DNA of 64,000 nt from Didymella arachidicola (taxonomy: Eukaryota > Ascomycota > Dothideomycetes > Pleosporales > Didymellaceae): contig CM049994.1 of assembly GCA_016630955.3 (NCBI GenBank), positions 248,001 to 312,000 of the forward strand, read 5' to 3'. The notes under the pieces are model-generated. The model ran no database searches. It saw only the letters and a list, made by a program, of their open reading frames with translations, and was not told the DNA's origin. Positions 43,630-54,057 of this stretch are shown piece after piece (positions within the stretch are counted from its first letter, which is position 1; every line of letters starts with the position of its first letter). Both the position numbers and the translations under genes were made by a program.

Positions 43630-44443
43630 TCAAATGTCCAGCCACTGTCGCACACCATGTACCTTCTTGAAAGGATCATGCTCGTCTTTCTCCTCTTGGA
43701 CAAGACGGACAGTGACCTTACGAGAGCCGGCCGTGTCGAACCCATCCGCAATCATCTTCAGGACTAATTCCGGCATATGAGACTCCGCGAGAGGTCGCAG
43801 CTGTGAAGGTGCAAGTCCTGGGGGCAGAATCGAGCCTGGAAGTAGAGGAATGGGTGGGAGGCGATTTGCGACGGTTCTGCTCTCATTTACGCAGACAAGG
43901 ATCTTCGAAACTTTCTGCATGCCCTTCAGGTCATCGATCCTGCACTCCAGTCGATTCCTGTCGTGCAGCACTCCTCCAAAGCCAGGGATCGTGGAGGTTC
44001 GCACTGTTATCTGCACAGTTTTGATCTCGTTCATCCCTGGGACCTTAAAGTGTCGATCCTCGTACTGTTCCATGCTGCCGGAGCCTACGAATGCAAAGGT
44101 GTTGCAGGCGAAGTAGACGTTACGGGCTTCGTGGTTGATCTGCTGGCACGTCTTACGGAGTGGAATGTCCGGTCTCAGATCTTCGGGCCTCTGATGCTTG
44201 TACCACTTGTCGGCGCATCCCTGTGTGGAGTGGCTTTCGGTACAGAAATCCACACCGTTTGGGGCAGGGTAGATGTTGACAACGCCATCGTAGAGTAGCG
44301 CGAAGTGGTAGATGCGGTCGCGAATCTCGGGAGGCAGGCGCAGCAGAGGCGACGCTGTCTGATTGCGCAGGGTACTGGATGTGATTAATCAAGGATGTGC
44401 AAGAATGCGCTGACGGTGATAGTTACACTGCTTCGACGTTCAT
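43630..44443 (-). CDS. LRLPxEIR-family (2EXR/F-box-like) fungal protein
   Basis: Model: complement(join(43630..44374,44427..44443)), 253 aa. A 17-bp first exon (MNVEA plus two bases) and a 52-bp intron lead to TLRNQTASPLLRLPPEIRDR followed by IYHFALLYDGVV, the hallmark of the fungal 2EXR/DUF7730-like group, whose N terminus resembles an F-box. Later LRKTCQQINHEARNVYFACN is the matching RxVCxQIxxEA motif, and the end is a helical region with VSKILVCVNESRT. The exon-1 placement is inferred from the same arrangement in the paralogues at 57591 and 59256. Function unknown; such genes are numerous and variable in Dothideomycetes. Confidence 0.75.
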
Positions 44444-45366
44444 CCTGCTCGTCCAGAAGACCAGATTGAGGGTGAAGTTGAGGGAGGTTGTTGTTCGGTG
44501 ATGTATTGTAAACAACCGCTAAGAGCGGAGATCTTACAAGGCCACTGTCAAATTGCACTAATGTGTAGGTGAAGGCGACCAAGGTCAAGCACAGTCACGA
44601 TGATTGGTCGGGATCAAGTACGACCCCAAGCCAGTTTCAGTCAAACATAGAGCAACTCCTGGCAACTAAGCAGGTCGGCTTGCCAAGAGACACATGGGTA
44701 CATCGTCAATTTGCTCAATAGATAAAATCATATCTGCGTTTCTATTCTCCATTTCCCATCTCGACACATTTCCGCGTCCCTTTTGTAGCGAGTCACACCG
44801 CGCTCATGCGGGGACAGTACTATTTTATGGCCAGTAAAGTCGTGATCGCAGATTTTGTTACGTATATAAGCTGGGAGATACAGGAGGGGATTGCGGAACT
44901 TGCTGTTGGTTTGATCAATTACTTCCATGGCAATAGAGAAATACCCTCCACATTTTCCACATCTAATGTGTTTCTTTCATCTGGAAATCTTCCAGGTTGA
45001 TCTGTTGATAGCTCGAGTGATTCGGTGTTGTTACTGATGTGGAGATACAAGGCTGTAGGGTGGATTACACTTCATCAAAGCCTGCGCAATCTCTATGGTC
45101 TGGGTGAGTGTTCCTGTCGCACCATCTAGCATCACTGCATCGAGCACCTGGATTCGACTCACGTAAAAGCTTGGGCTTGTCACGGTTGACGTAATAGACT
45201 GAGTGTATATTTTCCATTCTCTCGTTGTTCCTTCTTCAATGTACATTCGTCGAAATCTTATACCTCCCAGACTCCACCGCTATGCAACAATTTATGGAAA
45301 ACAAACAAATACAATCATAAACCAAAGCTTTTCAGCAGTATAACGTCGCCTCACTCATGTGAACAG
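44444..45366. other. Intergenic with relic of an LRLPxEIR gene
   Basis: About 920 bp, AT-richer, between the LRLPxEIR gene and the mini-Mex67 gene. Only the relic at 44728-44928 and an unassigned frame near 45031-45246 have a protein-like look. Confidence 0.45.
44728..44928 (-). pseudogene. Truncated relic of the LRLPxEIR family
   Basis: An open frame of 66 codons reads SKFRNPLLYLPAYIRNKICD followed by HDFTGHKIVLSP. Compared with the family signature (RNPLLRLPAEIRNKIY), the first R of LRLP and the E of PAEIR are altered and the protein stops soon after. Consistent with a truncated duplicate of the neighbouring gene, about 300 bp from it. Could be a short live gene; I favour a relic. Confidence 0.5.
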
Positions 45367-46224
45367 CTAATTGTAGGCATCTGCAGGTAAGGTAGGCTGA
45401 CTCTGTGTAAATAGCTCTCCCGCCCGGTTCAAATCCCATGCTCCTGCTTCCAAGCATTGTACGGCATAGTCTCGCTTCAGATTTGTCGCGGTCTGGACAT
45501 ATGCAATCATTTCCTCCTGCTGCGGATTAAATGTTGGATTTAGTGTTGGTGTGCCAGCTGGGGGCGATGGTTCTGCGGCCATTGGTGCATCTGTGACCAT
45601 GCTAGCGTCGCCTGCTGCAGATTTATCGGTGCGGACTTGGACTCCGTTCAGGATCTTGAGCTTTGGGAACCATGATGTGAGCTCCTCTTCCCAGCCGATA
45701 TTGCTGAAGGGGTCGATGATGAGGTGTTCCAGTTTCCGAAACCGGCCTTTCCATGGCTTGAGGGCGTTGACTGACTGTAAAGCGTTGCCGCTCAGATCAA
45801 GATTTTTGATGTGATTCAGTGTCTTGCAGAGATCGAAGACAACGTTGAGATTCGCAATGTTGTTCCCACACAGGGTGACGCTTTCAATAGCAGCCTCTTT
45901 GGCTTCTCGGGTCTCGAGCATGTCGTCGCAGACAACCATGAGCGCAGGAAAGAACTTCTTCTGGGTGGATTCTTGTCGGAACATGCCGCTTTCTGCGACC
46001 TCCTCATCTGTGGCAATCGCAGAGAAGTTCAGTAGCTTTGTAGAAGGGTCGTAGCGGCGCTGTAGGAAGCCTTTGAGAAGTTCGATAGTGCTGTTCTTTC
46101 CCTCTGGCTCCGCTTGTTGTTGTGGCTGCTGATTGTAATCGCGGTTGTTGGGTGTGTAGTAGTCGCCGCGACCTCGACCTCGACTCCGGCCTCGCCCGCG
46201 ACCACCTCCTCTCGGTGCAGACAT
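45367..46224 (-). CDS. Miniature Mex67-like protein: RGG, LRR and TAP-C without NTF2-like domain
   Basis: Single exon, 285 aa. Residues 1-22 are an Arg/Gly box (GGGRGRGRSRGRGRG), 25-85 a helical region with STIELLKGFLQRRYDPSTKL, 95-195 leucine-rich repeats (VTLCGNNIANLNVVFDL, IKNLDLSGNALQSVNALKPW, KLEHLIIDPFSNIGWEEELT), and 230-285 a TAP-C/UBA-like module (EEMIAYVQTATNLKRDYAVQ, CLEAGAWDLNRAGELF). These match Mex67/NXF1, the general mRNA exporter, but normal Mex67 is about 600-650 aa with an NTF2-like domain that binds Mtr2; that domain is absent and there is no room for it. Either a paralogue able to bind RNA and FG-Nups, or a distinct export-related factor. The frame has no break. Start ATG at 46224 precedes the RGG box directly. 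Confidence 0.82.
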   Translation of the reverse strand: MSAPRGGGRGRGRSRGRGRGDYYTPNNRDYNQQPQQQAEPEGKNSTIELLKGFLQRRYDPSTKLLNFSAIATDEEVAESGMFRQESTQKKFFPALMVVCDDMLETREAKEAAIESVTLCGNNIANLNVVFDLCKTLNHIKNLDLSGNALQSVNALKPWKGRFRKLEHLIIDPFSNIGWEEELTSWFPKLKILNGVQVRTDKSAAGDASMVTDAPMAAEPSPPAGTPTLNPTFNPQQEEMIAYVQTATNLKRDYAVQCLEAGAWDLNRAGELFTQSQPTLPADAYN

Positions 46225-46876
46225 GATGATTCAGATGCCGTGGTTGAACGAGTATAGATTAGGCCCGGGAACAGGCCAATGTTGTTGTCCTTGTGTGGAG
46301 AGCAGTCCTGCAACGATTCTCTTATTGGAACTGAGCTAGATGTGGGACTCAGAATTGTTTGCTTTGAGCAAGAGTAAGAAGGTAGTTGTAGGTTTTATGC
46401 TTGACTAGCGCACTTGGCATAGAGTCACCGCTGATTGGCCATGACCCAATCGCTCACAAAGACACCATGAAACGGCATGCTGAAAGCCATTCGAAGTCTG
46501 CTTCGCAGCTGTGACCCGCAAAATGCGCTCAGGCATCCAGACACCGCTGATGCATCACTGCTGATTAGTCAAGTAACTAGGCTTTCCAAGCACTTGCACG
46601 ATCTTGCTGCCTAACGACAGCCACCTCACGTTCAGTTTGATCTTGTCATATGTGCATTTCCACTACATGCTGGCCTGCCTAAATGTTACAAGCTGGCAAT
46701 TTCAGCTCAGCTAAAATCCTCTTCTCTTTCAATCATTCATAGATCTAGGCCCGGCCCGTCCAAGCCATAGTGTCAGATCAATACGCCGGAACTCCTGGCT
46801 CGCAGCCCAAAATACGTGCAAGTTCAACGACAAAAAAACGTCGTTGTCAGACTAATTTGTCGTCGCATCGATGCAA
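46225..46876. other. Intergenic upstream of mini-Mex67
   Basis: About 650 bp, no supportable gene. Near 46825-46865 an ACGACAAAAAAACGTCGTTGTC run forms a short imperfect palindrome (ACGAC..GTCGT). Function unknown. Confidence 0.5.
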
Positions 46877-48285
46877 CTAGTTTGAGTGAATCTTCTTAAT
46901 CTTGTTGACGCCTTCGTAGAGCGCACGATCAATCGCGGCAGCGACTGTGAGCGTACCGCCAATAACGGCGCACAGGCCAACGAGGAAACCGGAGAAGGAC
47001 TTGTCGCGCACTTCGCGGTTGATGACTTTCATTGGCGAGATATCCTAAACAGGGTCAGCTGCTGCCCAATCAGTCAACATTTTTACAACTTACGTATGAG
47101 AAGAAGACACCAGGAATTCCACCACGAGCGTGAATGCGCTCTTTGTGGCCTTCCTGCTCATCGGTACCGCCCTGGAGACTCCTCTTGTGACTCGTGACGG
47201 AGTACTGGTGTGTCTCAATGCTTCCCTTGTAGTTACCTTCGATGGTCGAGCCGAGATCAGTGTCACTGGGGTGAGCTGCCTCCTTCTCCCAGCCCAACGG
47301 CAGGTACGCGGTTGAAACTACCTTGACGAAGTACATGTAGTTGAATGCCTTCTCGTCTGTGTGCTGATCTGTCCCGTCCAGAGGGTTGATGTGATGGTTC
47401 GTCCATCCGCCAGGGCCAGTCGCGAGGTGCTTCTTTGCCATGTTCTGCACGACGGCATCGCTCAATTGGGGACCGAAACGCAAGTGGTGGATCTTGTGGG
47501 TAAAGGTGTGCGTGTACTCATCCTTGAAGTAATTCTCGAGGTCGTGCACGTGGAGGTTGCCGTTTGAGAAGGACTTCCCCGGGGCGATGTGGAAATTGCC
47601 AATGACTTTGTTGACCTTGATGCTACCCTCGAGACGGCATCCCTCCTGACGCTGTTCGTCAAGGTGCTCAGCGTAGTGTTCGCGTTCGCACTGCTCCACA
47701 CCCTCGCCACGACCGAAAGACCAAGATACTGAGGCATAGGCGTCGCGGACTTCGTCGCAGGTGTTGCAGCAGCCGGCTTTCTTTGCGTTGGTAGGAGAAG
47801 GGGCGCCGTAACATTCGCCGCAGTAGTCGGGGGCAAGATGGGTGGCTTCATCCTTATGACTGTGTAAATGTCAGTCACAGCACGGATATCTCTCGAAGCC
47901 ATGATACTTACAGGTCAAGTGCTTTTGTCTCAATTTCCTTGCTGCCCTGAGCTTCCGGGCTCAGTCGCACCTTGTTGATACCGTGTGCGACACCCATCTG
48001 CAGCTCGCCAGACACGTCCATAATATCGAGCGTGAGCAGTTCGCAAGGCATTCGCGGGAACGTGACGTTCAAGCTAATCTCCATGCGCTCGCCCCTGCCT
48101 TTATCGACCACCAGCTCAGGACGGACTATGACCCGCCTGTAATCCGCCCATTCGCCCAGTGTCAGCCAGAGGATGACCAGCAAGCTCACAATCGTGACAA
48201 TTCCTCCGGACGTTGTGCGAACGCGTGCATCTTCGACGGTCTTGGTGAATGCGTCGAGACGCGTGAAGGCAGATTTGGGAGGCAT
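46877..48285 (-). CDS. ERV46: COPII vesicle protein Erv46 (ERGIC3)
   Basis: Model: complement(join(46877..47044,47094..47859,47912..48285)), 435 aa. Erv46 pairs with Erv41 and retrieves ER proteins from the early Golgi. Two membrane segments: near residues 27-46 (GGIVTIVSLLVILWLTLGEW) and near the end (GFLVGLCAVIGGTLTVAAA), with a large lumenal domain between. Seen: NVTFPRMPCELLTLDIMDVS, the Cys pairs YCGECYGA and GCCNTCDEVRDAY, RQEGCRLEGSIKVNKVIGNF, IHHLRFGP, YMYFVKVVSTAYLPLGW and FFSYDISPMKVINRE. The introns are 52 and 49 bp with TGACTGAC-type branch sites. The N-terminal Phe-Thr-Arg-Leu-Asp-Ala-Phe is family-typical. Complete. Confidence 0.95.
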
Positions 48286-48841
48286 GACTGCAGGCTATGC
48301 TGCTGGCAGTCGCGGTCGAGAGGTAAGTAGGGGTTATAGAACGTGGAACTGAGACCCGCAGAAGTATAGCACGGGCAAATGTCTCGGTCCGCTACCGAGA
48401 TCCTGCAATTGCAAGCGCCCTTGCGGCTGCTAGAGGAGTACGTTTAAAGGAGTGAAAAGCCTGGCAAGATCAACGCCGTGGCAGGAATATCATCTTACGA
48501 GCAGGAGTGAGCTACGAGACGCGTGGTCGTTGCGACGCTCGGCTGAGTAAAGGACAGCTATGCGCTCTGGAACATTAGTCGAGGTACCCGCGTGCACTAA
48601 CGCGTTTACGGAAACATGAACGCCGACAGGGCACAGCGTTAGTGGGGGTCGATTCGCAGTGTAACAGACGATGTCAAATCGCAGTGGCATACATTCATGG
48701 ATCTTGAAATTAAGCGTATTCGTCCAAGTTTGGTTATTGTTGTACATGTGCAGTCGCAAAAGTCGCTACAACACAAGCTGATCACGCCTCGGCGTATTGG
48801 ACCGGAGGCATCCAGCGATTCGATGTCTGGCCCAGATGTGC
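48286..48841. other. Intergenic upstream of ERV46
   Basis: About 560 bp with no supportable gene; holds the ERV46 promoter and the 3' end of the TspO-like gene. Confidence 0.5.
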
Positions 48842-49516
48842 TTAGTCTTTCTTGACGAACATCTTGGAAAAGTCCCAGTCGTTCAGGTAACCACTTCCCA
48901 CCTTATTTAGTGTTAGCTGATCGTTCACAATTGCGTGGGACAAGACTCCACAAAGGGGCACTCACGCAAAGGTAGGTTGCGAAGCTGAGCCAGCCTAGAT
49001 ATGGGGCAAGCAGCCAGCCGCACGTAGGATCGACCTGACCCCAGATGTAGGCAAGATACCCAACAGTGCCGCCAAGCGCGAGGATATCAACAGTGGCCGC
49101 GATAGGGCGTCCGAAACCGAAGTACAGAGGCGTCCAGATAAGGTTGAGGGCGAGCTGAATCGAGTACAAAGTCGCGCCCTGCTTAGCTAGGGCCACAGTG
49201 TGAGGGTTGACAGAAGTTGCGCCAGTAGTCCATGCTCGGTAGGCAGTGTAGCCCATAGTAGCATAAAGTGCTGTCCATACTGGCCCGAAGACATAGCCAG
49301 GAGGGTGGAGGGGAGGCTGTCTGATAGCTTTGTATGAGGCCTTAGTCACAGAAGCTGCGAGTCATCAGCTACACTATCAACCGTTCATTGCAAAATCCAC
49401 TGACGGCTGATGGAGAAGCCAATTGCAGTACCGCAAGCCACAGGTAGCAAAATTGCAGCTGCTGGATTTTCGAATAGGAAGCTTGGAAGCGTGAGGGATG
49501 GGATGTATGAAGTCAT
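48842..49516 (-). CDS. TspO/MBR (peripheral benzodiazepine receptor-like) membrane protein
   Basis: Model: complement(join(48842..48901,48966..49354,49405..49516)), 186 aa. Five hydrophobic segments, as in TspO, a tetrapyrrole/sterol-binding membrane protein usually of mitochondria or ER. Motifs: FLFENPAAAILLPVACGTAI (first segment), IRQPPLHPPGYVFGPVWTAL followed by YATMGYTAYRAW, then IQLALNLIWTPLYFGF, and the C-terminal GYLNDWDFSK replacing the usual ATxxFxxxD/N tail region. Two introns of 50 and 64 bp give phase-matched joins; the first has the less common donor GTCAGT, needed to join the N-terminal exon to ASYKAIRQPP. Divergent from ARS2 with about 760 bp between starts. Confidence 0.9.
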
Positions 49517-50273
49517 GTTCGTGAAATTGCTGTGCCTCGAAAAGTGCCAGTTGCGAAAGACGCCAATCGACTTTCAATCGAAAGATCTTGTATTCGCGCG
49601 AAGCTCGCGTTTAGCACTCGATGCGGCTACGTAATCCCGCAGACTCCAATCGCAGCCTCCATGCCTCGGTCGTTCACACGGACGTTGTGGTTCCACTTGC
49701 CGTGCTCCGTGCCTGCCTTGTGTTTTAGCGTTCTAGCTAGCCTGTTTCAGCACGCCGGTCCAGGGCTCCTTCCTCCACGCGAACAGCTCACTCCTCACTC
49801 CACACTTCCTGCCTCTCCCTCCACGAGCAGGACACACTCCAGCTTATCGTGAGTGCTTCCGCTCTTGTTCTTGTCACAGCTTCATCTTGTTCGTATCCCC
49901 TTCATACCGGGCTATCGCCATAGCTCCCCTTAGCTTTGTCTGCCAGACGCCAGCCTCCCACTCCACCCTTCTCTTCTCACGGCGCAGCTCGCGTGTGATC
50001 AATCGCATCGAGTGCTGTCGCCAAATTGTTCTTTCTCCATTGCTGCACCTCCCTCCAAAACTATTCGCGTTCTTCTTGTCTCTCATCAGTCTTCTGTCTA
50101 ACCCGAGGCCGCCATGGCAAACAGCTATCCTCAATTGTCTGGCGCTTGTCGGCATCACATTCATCTGTTGAACCCCTGCCCTGGCTAGCAACAACTCAGC
50201 TACAGTGTTGATGACTGGCTCGTTACTCGTTATTTAATATCGCATTCATAGCTGCTATAGCTGTCGTTCCACC
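49517..50273. promoter_or_regulatory. Divergent promoter region of the TspO-like gene and ARS2
   Basis: About 757 bp. The plus side from about 49790 is CT-rich, and GTGAGTGCTTCC at 49850 is a good donor, so a spliced ARS2 leader is possible. No protein gene. Confidence 0.5.
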
Positions 50274-52993
50274 ATGGACTCTTACACGTGAGTATCGAGG
50301 CAGCTACGCAGCGCAAGAGCACAGGATTGACAGTGTTACAGAAGTACGCGAGAGGAATCTCGACCTCCCACCGACGCCTACAGACGCCGTTCGCCAGGTG
50401 AGTGGCTTCTTCGTTGCCTCTTGGCTGCCCAGCTAACCAGACACGCAGCTCCCGGAGATCGCAGGCCTAGGCGGCGCTCGCGGTCACCCCAAAACATCGA
50501 TAGGTACCAACCGGATCGCGCTCGAGACTACGATCATCCGCGTCGTGATGGCGGCCGTCGGCGCTCCTCTCCCCCGCCAGTCCAAGCTGGCATCGACCGC
50601 TACGTCCCTGGCCAAGACAGCTTCGCCCCTACGTTCACGACAAACCCTATTCCCAATCCTATGGGACTCGAATACCAAGTTGGTTTCAACTACTTCGCTG
50701 AGTGGTGGCGCGTCGAACAGGTCATGAAAGAGGAGAAGGAACGTGCGAAGAATGGCGGAAGGAAGCCCATTCTGAAAGGCGAGCGTGAAGCTCGTGAGGA
50801 ACGGGGCAAAGAGCGGGAGCTCATTCAAGCTGCGTACGATGAGTACAAGGAGAAGCTCCAGGTCCAAATGGCCAAAACCTTTGTGGACAAGCACAAGGGC
50901 GAGGAATGGTTTAAGGAGCGCTACGACCCCGAGTACGATGTTGCCTTCAAGGAGAAGCTGCGTGTCTATCGTCACGGCATCTACACCGACTGGGAGCGAT
51001 CGCTTGACGAGGGATACTTCGATGAGTTTACGCTCGAGGGCATCTACAAGAATGACTCGAACGGTGCAGGTGGACTCGTCGAGAAGGAGGAAGGCGAGAC
51101 AACTGCAGCTAATGAAGTGCTTGGTGTAGGAGATCTTCTCCCATGCAAGGGCGGTGAAATTCGCGATGAATCGGCCTTCCAGCCCACGCTGTTGATCAAG
51201 ACAATCGCCCCCACCGTCAATAGAGAAAAGGTTGAAGAGTTTGCCAAGGAACATCTTGGCGAGGGTCCTGGTGGCTTCAAATGGCTCAGTCTGAGCGATC
51301 CGAATCCGCTGAAGAAGTGCCACCGCATCGGATGGGTCATCCTCCACCCCAACGATGAGCAGCCTATGGTCATTGACGAGCGAGGTGACGCGCGTGACGA
51401 TGAGGGAGAAGACGGAGCTCTTGACGAGAGACTCATGGCGGTTCCGCAGAGCACAGCGCAGAAGGCACTCGAAGCAATCAATGGCAAGACTGTTGAGGAC
51501 GAGAAACGCGGGAACTTCACGTGTCACGTTGGCGTGCATGAGACCCCAGCAGCCCCCAGAAAAAAGGCGCTCTGGGATCTCTTCTCGGCTCCCGAACGGA
51601 TCGAACGCGACCTGGAACTCGCCGAGAGGCTGGTCAGGAAGCTCGACAGCGAACTGAAGGCATCCCGTGAAGAAGAATTTGGCGACGTCGACGGCGTCGC
51701 CAAGATCGAGCAGCGTGTCGAAGATCTCCGGTCAAAGGGGTGGCTGCAACCTCCGGCCAACGCCCCTGCTCCTCCCAAAAAGGAGCGCGATCCTGAAGAT
51801 CTTGAAGAGGGCGAAGATGAGACCATGGAAGACGAGGAGGGTGCCTATGATGAAGAAGTTGACGATGAAGATCTGCTCGTCAAGAAGAAGAAGCTCGATC
51901 TTTTGATCGAGTATCTTCGTCGCGTGTACAGCTTTTGTTTCTTCTGCGTATTTGAAAGCGACTCTGTCCACGAGCTGGTCCGCAAGTGCGCAGGAGGGCA
52001 TCTGCGCCGCCCTCGTGCCAGCCTCACTACTGCCGCCAAAGCTACCGCCAGAGCTACCGCTACAGGGGAAGCCTTCCCCTACAAGAAGCAAGATTCTGGA
52101 GACGCCGAAAACGGTGATGGCAGCCCCATTGCCGAGCGTAAGCCTATGAAGCTTAGCGGCAAGAACCAGCAGCAGCTACAGCGAGCCTTCAATTGGGTGA
52201 AGACCTACGAAGAGAAGTTACTGCAGCTGCTGGAGCCGGAGAACGTGGATGTCCGGAAGCTCGGAGGCAAGCCGCTCGATGAGGCTATGGAAGACGAATT
52301 GGCGAGATACTGCAAGCAAGAAGACGAGTCCAAGTGGCGTTGCAAGGTTCCGGAATGCACGAAGCTGTTTAAGGGTCAAAATTTCTGGCGCAAGCACGTC
52401 GAGAAACGTCACGCGGACTGGCTTGAGAAGGTGCAGAAGGATGTGAGTATAGATCAAGTCAATCCCTCGAGCGTCCAGCTAACGAAAGACAGCTCGAACT
52501 CGTCAACAGCTACGTCATTGACCCTGCCCACATTGCTCCGTCACGCAGCGACGCCAACAGCAATGGCCACTTCCCAATGGGCAACCATGTTCAGGCAACC
52601 GGAACTCCGCGTGGATTCAACCTCGCCAACATGAGTATGGCAATGTCGAGCAATGGCATGCAAAATGCAATGAACGTTGGCAATATGTTTAACCCTGCAA
52701 TGGGCAGCAGTTGGGACCCTTCCCTCGGAACTCACGATGCTGGGGCCATGCGCCGTGGAGGTCAACGATTCAACACTCGTACTGGACCCTACGATAGGCA
52801 GAACCGCGACCGTCGCAACGTTCCCGCTGGTGGTAACGGCCGGCTTACGCCTCCACGTGGTGGGCGGCCTGGCCCACAACGTTACGGCGATGGTGGCCCA
52901 GGGCCTCTGCAATCTACACAGGGTCGTCAGATCAAGAGTTATGAAGACCTGGATGCCGTTGGCGGAGGTGGCAGTGGTGAGCTGAACTACTAG
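50274..52993 (+). CDS. ARS2: ARS2/SERRATE zinc-finger protein (nuclear cap-binding partner)
   Basis: Model: join(50274..50287,50342..50397,50449..52442,52493..52993), 854 aa. ARS2 (fission yeast Pir2) joins the cap-binding complex and sorts nascent RNAs between export, processing and decay. Two tiny first exons (14 and 56 bp) encode an Arg/Ser-rich N terminus. Then GLEYQVGFNYFAEWWR, the DUF3546-type helical region with QAAYDEYKEKLQVQMAKTFV, an RRM-like part (LIKTIAPTVNREKVEEFAKE), LDLLIEYLRRVYSFCFF with VFESDSVHEL, CAGGHLRRPR, and the C2H2 finger CKVPECTKLFKGQNFWRKHV-EKRH. The last exon is Gly/Asn/Met-rich, ending QIKSYEDLDAVGGGGSGELN. Introns 54, 51 and 50 bp. All hallmarks are present. Confidence 0.93.
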
Positions 52994-54057
52994 CCGCTTC
53001 GGTTCTGGGATCCGAGAGGCTACGAGCTGAGCGGGTGACTCGATCATAAGTTTGGCGTTGAGGTGGAGTGTTCCAATTTGTAGGCTAGTTTGTCATTTGA
53101 TCTACTCGGGACAGACAGGGCATGGGGCAAGGCGTTTCTGGTCTGGCATGTGTCGCTGCACTTCAGTGTGTGCTTGTAACTTGTATTCATCAGAACTAAG
53201 TGATACATAATCACTACATTTAGCTGTCAGGTCTTTGCTGCTTGTTCGCATGGGGCTGCGGTGCAGACACTCTGACAGGCCTCCCCAAGTCTCACCGAGT
53301 TGCAGTCCGGAACGAATTGCCTACGGCCCACTTGGCACGTGGTCTGGACCGCGGATGAGTGTGAGGTCAAGTGCAAGACAAGCAATGGGTGAGATGCTCT
53401 GGAACTGCGTTCGTCTGAACACCTGCGCTTCTGACGTTCTCAAAGCGCTTCATGTGATGAAATGGCCAAGCGTCGAGCAGTCGAAACAAGGTTAAAGGAT
53501 GTCTCGTCGGGCAGTCAGAAGGCTGACTGTACTCTCCACACGGACTGCGCGCGGATTCGTAAAGGGAGCTTCGTCTGCGGCCAAGGGCACCTCAGCTGCC
53601 GTGTGTTCCTTCGTCGCCCGTGCAGCCCGCCCGAGGACTCGAAAGCGGATCTCCAACGAGCGCTCTCATTGATCGGCGTTACCGGCTAAGCCATTGCCTG
53701 ACGTACCTCTACCACCAGCCACAGATCGTCTTGTGCCTGCAGTGCCTTGGTGCCGACAAGCATCGACGCAATCTTCTCTCAGCGAATTGCGAGTCGATTT
53801 AACTGTCGACAAGGCCGCCTTGAGCATCGTGCACGCAAATCCTGGCACATCTGGCCGGTGGAGCAAGTGTAAGCCCCAGCAGCAGCCACACTAGACTGCG
53901 CAGGATAGTCGGCCGTCATACAACACGCGTCGACACATCTTTGTTGCTCTCGCCGTGCTCGCGAGACCGAGCTTTTATATAACTATTTCCGTACCCCTGC
54001 GACCTTCACGCCTGCGCCTTCTGCCTGCCCCTCCTTTCCTCACATCCTCCGTTTATT
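52994..54057. other. Intergenic between ARS2 and the PX-domain gene
   Basis: About 1.06 kb, no supportable gene. The final 100 bp are CT-rich (CCTGCGACCTTC, CTGCCCCTCC) and form the PX gene leader; a TATATAA at 53977 is a possible TATA element. Confidence 0.5.

Noticed and set aside
39870..46224. Secondary-metabolite cluster around the P450
   Set aside because: No polyketide, peptide or terpene synthase, transporter or regulator adjoins it; neighbours are unrelated.
50484..51539. 351-codon frame antisense to ARS2
   Set aside because: Mirror frame of a coding exon; the plus strand has all ARS2 motifs.
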